Shown here: positions 1-5,423 of the stretch, in pieces
Numbering within the stretch: the first letter of the stretch is position 1
How the letters are laid out: each line of letters starts with the position of its first letter
Source: Bacteroidales bacterium
GTDB taxonomy: Bacteria; Bacteroidota; Bacteroidia; Bacteroidales; UBA4181
Assembly: GCA_028700615.1 (NCBI GenBank)
Contig: JAQVSH010000145.1
Coordinates: 1-5,423, forward strand
Direction of reading: 5' to 3'
DNA: 5,423 nucleotides
Notes under the pieces: model-generated
Databases searched by the model: none
The model's input: the letters and a program-made list of their open reading frames with translations, nothing else
What the model was told of the DNA's origin: nothing
Translations under genes and position numbers: made by a program

Positions 1-535
1 CGACACCTATATAGGCTGCAAAATATTCGGGATGATCAGCCACTAATTGAAGGCCAAGTACACTTCCAAATGAATGACCGATGAGATAGACTTTTTTGTG
101 ATTAAACTTGTTTTGCAAGTACTTTATCAGCTCAATGGCATCATCGCGTAATTGGTCTTCCGATATTTTCGTAGTGTCCATCCCTTCGTGGTACGATAAT
201 GCCGTTCCGCGCTGATCCCAGTTGACGAAAATAAACTGATCTTTCAGCCTATCTGAAAAAACATGCGTCCGCATCATTATAGACGACCCCGGACCTCCAT
301 GCAGGTACAGCAAAACAGGATTGTCGGTATTGTTCGACTGTACCAGAATTTTCTGTCTACAGCCATTCAGCGTTACATCATAGAGGCTGTCGATGCTGTG
401 TCTTTTATCTTCTAAACGATCAGGCAAATACAATACGTTATTGCTCTTATTGTTCTGATTCTTTTGGGCAAAAACAGTCCCGTTTACTGCTGTAAAAAAA
501 AGAATAGAAAAAAAGAAATAAGCTTTTATCTTCAT
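1..535 (-). CDS. Exported alpha/beta hydrolase, proline iminopeptidase-like (partial, C-terminus off the left edge)
   Basis: The first 178 codons are visible and the frame is still open at the left edge. Residues 1-23 form a signal peptide (MKIK, a hydrophobic stretch, then VFA before Q24), so the enzyme is probably periplasmic or otherwise exported. The alpha/beta hydrolase fold shows in an oxyanion-hole motif HGGPGSS (79-85), WDQRG (106-110) and a nucleophile elbow GHSFGS (153-158) with S155 as predicted nucleophile. HGGPG plus WDQRG is typical of the proline iminopeptidase/S33-like group, but those enzymes usually have a GGSWGS-like elbow, so the substrate is open. The catalytic Asp and His would lie beyond the edge. 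The ATG at 535 is supported by an in-frame TAA two codons upstream and by the signal peptide. No clear Shine-Dalgarno is seen. The gene follows the AhpD-like gene by 21 bp, so the two are probably cotranscribed. Confidence 0.88.
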   Translation of the reverse strand, partial: MKIKAYFFFSILFFTAVNGTVFAQKNQNNKSNNVLYLPDRLEDKRHSIDSLYDVTLNGCRQKILVQSNNTDNPVLLYLHGGPGSSIMMRTHVFSDRLKDQFIFVNWDQRGTALSYHEGMDTTKISEDQLRDDAIELIKYLQNKFNHKKVYLIGHSFGSVLGLQLVADHPEYFAAYIGV

Positions 536-556
536 GGCTTACTATCAATTTCATTT

Positions 557-919
557 TTATACCACCCCGGAGGTAGAATAATATTCAAGCACATTCATGG
601 CAAACCTGGCCGATGCGGTGGCTGGCCCTCCGGCCATTTCAATGCCCACTTCAATCGCCTCGATAATCATTTCTTCGGTTGCCCCGTCATCAAGAGCTTG
701 TTTGATGTGCCACTCCATGCACGATTCACAATTGATAACCACGGAAATCCCAATGGCAATCAGTTCCTTCTGCAATTTACCCAGGTTCCCGTCTTTGTAT
801 GTCTTTTGTTCCATCTCGACAAAAGATCTGTACACATCAGATTTTTTTGAATAGAACGCGTGCGCCTGTTTCCTGGTTTTGATGATCTTTTCGATTTTGA
901 CTTTGTCCAAGTTTTCCAT
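557..919 (-). CDS. AhpD-like / carboxymuconolactone decarboxylase-family protein
   Basis: A complete 120-residue protein with the usual short, all-helical length of single-domain AhpD-like proteins. The signature is CESCMEWH at 64-71, which gives the C64-x2-C67-x3-H71 arrangement of the peroxidatic/redox CxxC family members. The flanking ELIAIGISVVIN (52-63) and the conserved tail with GGPATASARFA (97-107) also fit. Such proteins act as cytoplasmic thiol peroxidases or reductase partners, and despite the family name they need not be decarboxylases. A redox role is inferred; the partner and substrate are unknown. There is no signal peptide. The ATG at 919 is the only good start and lacks a clear Shine-Dalgarno. 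It precedes the hydrolase gene by 21 bp, suggesting an operon. Its G+C is visibly higher than that of the restriction-modification genes upstream, so it probably belongs to the host background. Confidence 0.9.
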   Translation of the reverse strand: MENLDKVKIEKIIKTRKQAHAFYSKKSDVYRSFVEMEQKTYKDGNLGKLQKELIAIGISVVINCESCMEWHIKQALDDGATEEMIIEAIEVGIEMAGGPATASARFAMNVLEYYSTSGVV

Positions 920-954
920 TATTTCGGCTTACTATATAAGTTATTGATTAATAA

Positions 955-981
955 ATCAGAGCATCCAGAGGATGCTCTGAT
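955..981 (-). terminator. Perfect 12-bp hairpin before the ahpD-like gene (terminator or leader hairpin)
   Basis: Arms 955-966 and 970-981 pair perfectly over 12 bp with a 3-nt loop (967-969). Read on the minus strand, the second arm is followed by TTTATTAATC, a weak T-rich tail, which suits an intrinsic terminator or attenuator. No such tail exists on the plus strand. The hairpin ends only about 35 bp before the ahpD-like ATG. It therefore either ends transcripts from the endonuclease side, leaving very little room for a new promoter, or sits in the leader of the ahpD-like mRNA. The structure is directly visible; its role is inferred. Confidence 0.5.
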
Positions 982-1131
982 CACTACTCTCCACGACTTC
1001 CAACTCTTTGTCAGTAAAGATAATTCAAAGTGCCAGGATTCCGGTTGAGGTAAAAACCACTTTTAATACAACGTAATGATTCTGTTCACCAAAACCATAC
1101 CAAATGTGTGATTAATTGATAAACAGATATT

Positions 1132-1172
1132 TATATATAAATTTCTCTTGTTTTTGTCAAATAATTTGACAA
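1132..1172 (-). promoter_or_regulatory. Sigma70-like promoter with a 19-bp palindrome over the -35 box
   Basis: On the minus strand TTGACA (1160 to 1155) is followed after exactly 17 bp by TATATA (1137 to 1132), a textbook sigma70 spacing. The -35 box lies inside a perfect odd palindrome, TTGTCAAAT-A-ATTTGACAA (1154-1172), which would suit a dimeric repressor such as a TetR- or MarR-type protein. The promoter points towards the ahpD-like/hydrolase operon and would give a leader of about 200 nt that includes the 955-981 hairpin. Caution: if the host is a Bacteroidota member its main sigma factor prefers a different consensus (TTTG / TAnnTTTG), so the promoter match may be fortuitous. The palindrome stands on its own. 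Confidence 0.4.
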
Positions 1173-1261
1173 TGGGTGTATGATTATTTGCCTGGTGATG
1201 AATCGGAATTCATAGAGGTTGATATACAGTTAGACTGTTTTTTAAGGAGTTACTATACCCG

Positions 1262-1275
1262 ATTACTCGAGTAAT
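1262..1275. repeat. 14-bp perfect palindrome abutting the endonuclease stop codon
   Basis: ATTACTCGAGTAAT is a perfect palindrome without a loop. It lies directly next to the TAA stop of the EcoRII-like gene (1278 to 1276). Having no loop and no adjoining T-run, it is a poor intrinsic terminator. It could be a protein-binding dyad or a junction scar at the end of the restriction-modification module. The function is unknown. Confidence 0.35.
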
Positions 1276-2451
1276 TTATTCATTCTGAACCGTTTTTACA
1301 TGATTTATAAACCCGTTTAGTGTCAAAATCTTTGACTGATATTCTTTGGGGAATGTATCTAAATAAGGTTTGGGGACCACTAATCTGACATCATATTTAT
1401 ACATCTCGGATAGTTGATTAATTGAGATCCCCTGCTGTAAGGTAAATAAGTGCTTGATCCTTATCCTGTCTGCTTCATTGAGTATTTGACGCCAACGATC
1501 TTTACAGGTTGTTTTTGATGCAAGAAAGATAAGCTTATCAGGAGTATATTGCAAATCCTGATAGCTGGACGAACTTGGGAAGATGAAATCAGGACGCTTA
1601 TTCCCTTCGGTGATTACTTGGGTCTCATAACTCAGGTTGAAATTCGTAAAAACCTCGGAAAGATGATGTTCCAAAGATTTTCCGGCTCTGCTTTTCCGAC
1701 GATTCAAAATTGTATTCGCGCAATCAACCAATTCCTGAACCGTAGAAAATGGAGATTTAATCCGCTCTCTATAACGATCACTCTCAATTGTTTTAAAAAG
1801 TTGATATTCAGCATTAAGCCAATTTAGTAATTCACCATCAGGATTGGTAATAAGTTGTGATGGTTTTATATTAAAAGATTGTTTATAGCAATTCCGTGCA
1901 TTAAAAGCCAATTCAATTGTTGTGGGAAAATCAATAGTAAGAGTCGAAAGATAAAGCATGAAACTTTGAAGAAGTTTCTCTTCGGCAGTTACCCCAATGT
2001 GTTTTTCTATTAAGCGATTCGTCTCGTTGGATGAAATATTAAAACAAGCAAAGAAATCCTCAATATCTTCATCTGTCTGTAGAACAAATCCTTCGTAATA
2101 ATCCTCAGAGATATGGCTTAGGACAAGCAGATCTCCAACATTGTTATCTGTTAAAAACGGAAATCCACGACCAAAACGAGTTAGGCGATATTCATTTCGG
2201 GTTCCCTGTCCGTAATAGATAAAACGACTTTGGGTCTCAAAATCATTTTGCCATTTGATCGTAATAAATCGTTCTTTGTTAAACCCCTTTTCTCCGGGGG
2301 TATCAAACATCAAAGGAATTGAATTTTTAGGAATATAAAATCCTTCCTGATGCCCACCGGTTTTCCCAGCATCATTGGCTGAGATAAATTTGCAAAAAGA
2401 GGTCTGGCTCTTATGCACCGATTCAATAGCAAAACCGATAATGTCGCTCAT
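1276..2451 (-). CDS. ecoRIIR: EcoRII-family type IIE restriction endonuclease
   Basis: A complete 391-residue protein, close to the roughly 400 residues of EcoRII. It shows the two-domain plan. The N-terminal effector-binding domain has SANDAGKTGGHQEGFYIP at 24-41, nearly matching EcoRII, and TRNEYRLTRFGRG at 84-96. The C-terminal PD-(D/E)xK nuclease domain has NRRKSRAGKSLEHHL (250-264), ITEGNKRPDF (280-289) and KTTCKDRWRQILNEADRI (313-330). E261, D288, K313 and K317 are the likely catalytic set, all present, so the enzyme looks active. EcoRII cuts before CCWGG and needs a second site bound by the N-terminal domain as effector; the same target and type IIE behaviour are inferred here. The ATG overlaps the methyltransferase stop by 4 bp (ATGA), so translation is probably coupled to it. 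It is the last gene of the vsr-methyltransferase-endonuclease operon. No C-protein (controller) gene is present nearby. Confidence 0.95.
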   Translation of the reverse strand: MSDIIGFAIESVHKSQTSFCKFISANDAGKTGGHQEGFYIPKNSIPLMFDTPGEKGFNKERFITIKWQNDFETQSRFIYYGQGTRNEYRLTRFGRGFPFLTDNNVGDLLVLSHISEDYYEGFVLQTDEDIEDFFACFNISSNETNRLIEKHIGVTAEEKLLQSFMLYLSTLTIDFPTTIELAFNARNCYKQSFNIKPSQLITNPDGELLNWLNAEYQLFKTIESDRYRERIKSPFSTVQELVDCANTILNRRKSRAGKSLEHHLSEVFTNFNLSYETQVITEGNKRPDFIFPSSSSYQDLQYTPDKLIFLASKTTCKDRWRQILNEADRIRIKHLFTLQQGISINQLSEMYKYDVRLVVPKPYLDTFPKEYQSKILTLNGFINHVKTVQNE

Positions 2452-3653
2452 TTTACTATAATTTTCACTATTTCTTTAGCTACAGATTCTATGAGAGGGA
2501 CAATGACAGAGTTTCCAAATTGTCGATAGGCCTGATTATCGGAGACTCTTATAATAAAATTATCCGGATATCCCATTAGTCTGGCACATTCACGAGGTGT
2601 TAATCTTCTGGGATTCGAATCATTTTGAGGAATTAAAATTTCCGAACCATCTTTATAGTAACGTGCACTCAGAGTTCGAGAAATACCATTCAAATTGGTC
2701 ATACCAAAACCAAATCCATTTCCTTTAGCTCGATGTTTTTCCGCATATGTTTGTAGATAACTCCATAGTTTATCCGACAGCGTGTATTTTTCATCAGGAT
2801 TGGTATCCAGAATTTGAGCTATCTTCTTATTTTCCGGAGGTAATTCTGCAAACTGAAAATTTTCCTGCCCTTTGAAGGTGTTTTTGTCAAAACCAACGAT
2901 AATAATACGTTCTCTGTGTTGAGGGACAAAATGTTTGCCATCCAAAATTTTAAAATACACATTGTAATCCAGCTCCTTCAAGGTGTTGAAAATCACCTTG
3001 AAAGTTCTTCCTTTATCGTGTGAAATGAGATTTTTAACATTTTCAAGCATAAATGCTTTGGGTCGTTTATGCTTAATGATCCTTGCTACGTCAAAAAACA
3101 GGGTTCCCTGAGTTTTGTCTAAAAATCCATGGCTACGTCCCAAACTATTTTTTTTTGAAACACCCGCAATTGAAAAAGGTTGACAGGGAAATCCGGCTAA
3201 AAGAATATCATGTTCAGGAATATCATTTTCATCAATCTTAGTAATATCACCGAATGGAACTTCCCCGAAATTTAATTCATAGGTTTTCTTAGCAAACTTA
3301 TCCCACTCGGAAGTAAAAACACATTTACCTCCGTAATTTTGAAAAGCCAGTCTCGTTCCGCCAATTCCTGCAAAAAGATCAATAAAGTGAAAGCAGGGTT
3401 CTTTGGGAGCAGGGAAAGGAATGTCCCATTTTATGGGCAACAGGCATTGAAGTGAGGGATTCTCAAAAAATCCCGGTTTGTTCTTCAGATGAATAAGATA
3501 TTCTGATGCCGGTTCTTTGTAATAATGAGAAGTTTTATTATCCGCATTTTGCAGATAATGAGTAAGATTAGCTAATTTATTATTCTCGTCCTTTTCCGGC
3601 AGAATGTTTAGTTTCTCTCGTATTTCCGAGTATTTCAGTACGTTTTTCTTCAA
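2448..3653 (-). CDS. dcm: Dcm/M.EcoRII-like DNA (cytosine-5-)-methyltransferase
   Basis: A 401-residue C5-cytosine methyltransferase that transfers a methyl group from S-adenosylmethionine to DNA. Motif I is FIDLFAGIGG (90-99); motif IV GFPCQPFS (154-161) holds the catalytic C157; motif VI is ENV (204-206); motif VIII QHRERI (245-250); motif IX lies in RRLTPRECARLMGYP (349-363); motif X is QFGNSVIVP (378-386). The target-recognition stretch with GNGFGFGM and RTLSARYYKDG (311-335) closely resembles E. coli Dcm, supporting CCWGG as target. It is about 70 residues shorter than Dcm because of a shorter C-terminus and internal loops. An 89-residue N-terminal extension precedes motif I, as in Dcm. 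The start codon is TTG: an in-frame TAA lies at 3665-3663 and no ATG occurs before residue 202, so TTG at 3653 is the only plausible early start. It lies inside vsr (74-bp overlap), so translation may depend on coupling to vsr. Confidence 0.95.
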   Translation of the reverse strand: MKKNVLKYSEIREKLNILPEKDENNKLANLTHYLQNADNKTSHYYKEPASEYLIHLKNKPGFFENPSLQCLLPIKWDIPFPAPKEPCFHFIDLFAGIGGTRLAFQNYGGKCVFTSEWDKFAKKTYELNFGEVPFGDITKIDENDIPEHDILLAGFPCQPFSIAGVSKKNSLGRSHGFLDKTQGTLFFDVARIIKHKRPKAFMLENVKNLISHDKGRTFKVIFNTLKELDYNVYFKILDGKHFVPQHRERIIIVGFDKNTFKGQENFQFAELPPENKKIAQILDTNPDEKYTLSDKLWSYLQTYAEKHRAKGNGFGFGMTNLNGISRTLSARYYKDGSEILIPQNDSNPRRLTPRECARLMGYPDNFIIRVSDNQAYRQFGNSVIVPLIESVAKEIVKIIVK

Positions 3654-4053
3654 TTTCTCTGTTTATGGTCTGAATACAAAAATCCATATTTTTTTTGATT
3701 ACGTCACCCCAAAAACGAATTACTTTCCAACCTTCTTTCAACAGAGTATCATTCACTAACTTATCTCTTAAAATATTGCTCTCAATTTTATTTTGCCAAA
3801 ATTCAGTGTTTGTTTTAATCCTGTGTTTATTTATTTCCCAATCCTTGCCATGAAAATATTCGCTATCACAAAAAATAGCAATTTTCAGTTTTCTAAAAGT
3901 AAAGTCGGGTTTTCCAAATATTTCAGCATTGCTGCGACGATACCTTAGCCCTTGTTGTCTAAGGGCCTTTGCGAGCAATTCTTCAATTTTAGTATTTTTA
4001 CTCTTAATTGCCCGCATGTTTTTTTTCCGTTGCTCAGGGGTCAAAACATCCAT
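3580..4053 (-). CDS. vsr: Vsr very-short-patch mismatch repair endonuclease (variant without zinc ligands)
   Basis: A 157-residue DNA nick-maker of the Vsr family, which cuts 5' to the T of T:G mismatches left when 5-methylcytosine deaminates in CCWGG-type sites. It opens with the family signature MDVLTPEQRKKNMRAIKSKNTKIE (1-24), followed by GKPDF (47-51, with D50 matching the catalytic Asp of E. coli Vsr), the IFCDSEYFHGKDWE block (60-73, H68 matching the conserved His), TEFWQNKI (83-90), RD (96-97) and EGWKVIRFWG (107-116). The Cys/His residues that bind zinc in E. coli Vsr are replaced (E65, K70, W72, D117), a variant seen in other bacterial Vsr proteins. The frame allows an ATG at 4098, adding 15 hydrophobic residues, but family alignment favours the ATG at 4053. 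It is first in the operon and overlaps the methyltransferase by 74 bp. Its partner role for that methyltransferase is inferred from family knowledge and position. Confidence 0.92.
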   Translation of the reverse strand: MDVLTPEQRKKNMRAIKSKNTKIEELLAKALRQQGLRYRRSNAEIFGKPDFTFRKLKIAIFCDSEYFHGKDWEINKHRIKTNTEFWQNKIESNILRDKLVNDTLLKEGWKVIRFWGDVIKKNMDFCIQTINREIEEKRTEILGNTRETKHSAGKGRE

Positions 4054-4131
4054 GAAATAAAGATAGTCAATAAGTAAAAAAACGATAGTTGAGACCATTA
4101 TTTTTTTTGTGATGACTCTGGAAAAATTCTG

Positions 4132-4154
4132 TGTTATTCTATTTTAGAATAACA
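4132..4154 (-). terminator. 10-bp inverted repeat between hipA and vsr (hipA terminator or operon operator)
   Basis: Arms 4132-4141 (TGTTATTCTA) and 4145-4154 are perfectly complementary around a 3-nt loop. On the minus strand a short outer TCTG/CAGA pair (4167-4170 with 4128-4131) and then AATTTTT follow, so the repeat can act as an intrinsic terminator about 34 bp after the hipA stop. It also sits about 80 bp upstream of the vsr ATG, where an operator of the restriction-modification operon would be expected. The rest of the gap (4054-4187) is very AT-rich with an 8-bp T-run and shows no gene; the vsr promoter must lie here or upstream, but I cannot assign it. Confidence 0.5.
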
Positions 4155-4187
4155 TTGATGAAATCACAGACCCTTCAAATATGGAAA

Positions 4188-5423
4188 TCAGGAAAGCAAA
4201 GAAACAAGCGTTTTGCCGATGGATGCTTTTTTATCTTGATCTACGCCAGCCTCTGTTGCGTAATCATCCCAGCGCTGAATCGTATGGCTGATGAGATCAA
4301 TAATCTCCTTTGTTTTCTTATTTCCAACAGATCTCCCGACTTCCATCAAGTCATTCCGCGTGATATCTTCTATCTTTCCGTTTATGCTCAGTGCGTGATG
4401 ACTCACCCAGTCGCTTCCGGGACGATAGGCATAGCAAAGATCATAGGCCGGAGCCAGTTCCCACCGGCCTCCCTGTTTCAGTATAAAAGAAAAATTCTTC
4501 GTATGGTCATCACAATTGCGCGCCATAACATTGAACACCATTCGGCGAAACATCTGTTCTGCTTCGGAATAGGTCAATTTTAACTCCCTCATGGTTTGAA
4601 ATAACTGTTCATAACTATAACTGTCTACGCGGTTATAATCAAAATGTTTCATCGCGCAAAGGGTTTGTACATGATGTTTCGTAAGGTTTCCCTCCCTGTC
4701 AAAGCGCTTAGTAATAAAATGAGCGCGCCCGTTCTCCTCCAGCAGACGACAGGGCATCATTTCTATACCACAATCCCGCGCCATTAAGTAATAAGCATAT
4801 TCGACGCGGCCATAACCGGACGTGGCACCCAGTTGTACATCACTGACCCCGTCCAGTTTAAGAAGCCAGTGTTCAAAGCCTTCGGGAACACGGGTTTGTC
4901 CGGAACGCACTTCTCCGGTTTTTTCGTTATAAGCGATGACCGCTTTGGGGCGAGCCCCCCCGGCAGAGGTCCCGATTTTCAATATTTCCCGCATGGCTTT
5001 CTCTTCATCGGATTTCAGATTGGTCACAAATGCCTCTCTCTCTGAGAGCATCTTAGCCGCAATTGTTACCAATGTGTTCATTTCAACGGCAAAAGTATGG
5101 ACGTTTTGCTTTAGCGTTGCGGGTTCAAATTCCAGCGCTCCTATACCTCGTTGGCCAATAAAACATAACATTTCCACAGGATTCATGCTATTCTCGGGAC
5201 GGCCCTGCTGTACCAGCCATAGGTTGATGAGATCCCTTCCGTAACGATCCGGAAGCATATCTGCAAGCAATCCCGGTAATCCTTTGAATGTATTATAATT
5301 AGCGTATTTTTCCTGACGTAGTTCAGGAAATGAATATATTTTTTGCTCTTGTGTTAACGGCATTTTCAGGGGAGAAAGTTCCCATCCCCATTTTTTAAAA
5401 TCAGGATCGTGTTCAAAAGAGGC
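4188..5423 (-). CDS. hipA: HipA-family serine/threonine kinase (5' end off the right edge)
   Basis: About 411 codons are visible and the frame stays open to the right edge. The ATG at 5363 is internal: the 20 codons before it (ending WELSPLK, then MPL) match the HipA region just before IYSF..., so the real start is outside. Counting from that Met, features are TFKGLPGLLADMLPDRYG (25-42), the HipA nucleotide-binding loop GTSAGGARPK (131-140), HFITKRFDR (215-223), the catalytic loop NCDDHTKNFSF (283-293, D285 aligning with the HipA catalytic Asp and N290 with its metal-binding Asn) and PAYDL (305-309, metal-binding D308). All key residues are present, so the kinase looks intact. E. coli HipA phosphorylates glutamyl-tRNA synthetase and drives persistence, held by the HipB antitoxin. 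The target here is unknown, and a HipB-like gene would lie upstream, outside the window. G+C is higher than in the adjacent vsr operon. Confidence 0.93.
   Translation of the reverse strand, partial: ASFEHDPDFKKWGWELSPLKMPLTQEQKIYSFPELRQEKYANYNTFKGLPGLLADMLPDRYGRDLINLWLVQQGRPENSMNPVEMLCFIGQRGIGALEFEPATLKQNVHTFAVEMNTLVTIAAKMLSEREAFVTNLKSDEEKAMREILKIGTSAGGARPKAVIAYNEKTGEVRSGQTRVPEGFEHWLLKLDGVSDVQLGATSGYGRVEYAYYLMARDCGIEMMPCRLLEENGRAHFITKRFDREGNLTKHHVQTLCAMKHFDYNRVDSYSYEQLFQTMRELKLTYSEAEQMFRRMVFNVMARNCDDHTKNFSFILKQGGRWELAPAYDLCYAYRPGSDWVSHHALSINGKIEDITRNDLMEVGRSVGNKKTKEIIDLISHTIQRWDDYATEAGVDQDKKASIGKTLVSLLS

Larger units (their letters stand above)
920..1275. other. Noncoding gap between the restriction-modification operon and the ahpD-like gene
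   Basis: No convincing gene lies in these 356 bp: all frames are short or lack a good start. One minus-strand frame is open for 47 codons (1062 to 922) and its TAA overlaps the ahpD-like ATG, but it has no ATG and no recognisable motif. The stretch does hold several dyad-symmetric sites, listed separately: a 12-bp hairpin (955-981), a 19-bp palindrome joined to a sigma70-like promoter (1132-1172) and a 14-bp palindrome next to the endonuclease stop (1262-1275). It also has two CCWGG sites, at 1033-1037 and 1191-1195. The right half is very AT-rich. Confidence 0.7.

Noticed and set aside
464..854. Two plus-strand frames opposite the AhpD-like and hydrolase genes
   Set aside because: Antisense shadows of genes with clear family motifs on the minus strand.
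860..1048. 62-codon plus-strand frame running from within the AhpD-like gene into the gap
   Set aside because: It starts inside the well-supported AhpD-like gene on the other strand, and its tail simply reads through the 955-981 hairpin; no motif or start signal.
919..1062. 47-codon minus-strand open frame whose stop overlaps the ahpD-like ATG
   Set aside because: No ATG, only an internal GTG, and the frame crosses the perfect hairpin; I recognise no protein family.
1198..1213. 6-bp inverted repeat ATGAAT/ATTCAT
   Set aside because: Too short to separate from chance in AT-rich DNA.
1226..1238. Plus-strand 5-bp hairpin (ACAGT-TAG-ACTGT) followed by a T-run
   Set aside because: The stem is only 5 bp and no plus-strand gene precedes it.
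1549..1827. 92-codon plus-strand frame inside the EcoRII-like gene
   Set aside because: Antisense to the conserved nuclease domain; no independent evidence.
4054..4098. Longer Vsr start at the upstream ATG (4098)
   Set aside because: It would add 15 hydrophobic residues before the conserved MDVLTPEQR start, which is where family members begin.
4131..5244. Three plus-strand frames opposite hipA
   Set aside because: Antisense shadows of the kinase gene; the coding strand carries all the HipA motifs.
5361..5363. HipA start at the ATG at 5363
   Set aside because: The frame is open for 20 more codons to the window edge and those residues look like HipA sequence, so this Met is internal.

Overview
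The window looks like an accessory region of a Bacteroidota chromosome, probably Bacteroidales. This is inferred from the AT-rich sequence, the general lack of strong Shine-Dalgarno sites before the genes, and the look of the AhpD-like, Vsr and HipA proteins. No rRNA, tRNA or marker gene fixes the taxon. All six supported genes lie on the minus strand, so transcription runs from the right edge to the left edge.

Right part (5423 to 4188): most of a hipA-type Ser/Thr kinase gene, clearly richer in G+C than its neighbour and cut at its 5' end by the window edge. A 10-bp inverted repeat lies in the 134-bp gap that follows.

Centre (4053 to 1276): a compact, AT-rich type II restriction-modification operon of the EcoRII/Dcm family. 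In order of transcription it holds a Vsr mismatch endonuclease, a Dcm/M.EcoRII-like cytosine-5 methyltransferase and an EcoRII-like endonuclease. vsr and the methyltransferase overlap by 74 bp, and the methyltransferase starts at a TTG. Methyltransferase and endonuclease overlap by 4 bp (ATGA). The expected target is CCWGG, inferred from family resemblance. Methylation at the inner C would protect the host, the endonuclease would cut unmodified DNA, and Vsr would repair the T:G mismatches that arise when 5-methylcytosine deaminates.

Left part (1275 to 1): a 356-bp noncoding gap with several dyad-symmetric sites, including a 19-bp palindrome over a sigma70-like -35 box and a 12-bp hairpin just before the next gene. 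It is followed by a two-gene operon: an AhpD-like CxxC protein and an exported alpha/beta hydrolase that runs off the left edge.

No wholly new system is evident. The most notable points are the vsr-first layout of the EcoRII module, its long overlap with a TTG-started methyltransferase, the Vsr variant without the zinc ligands, and the dyad sites in the two gaps.
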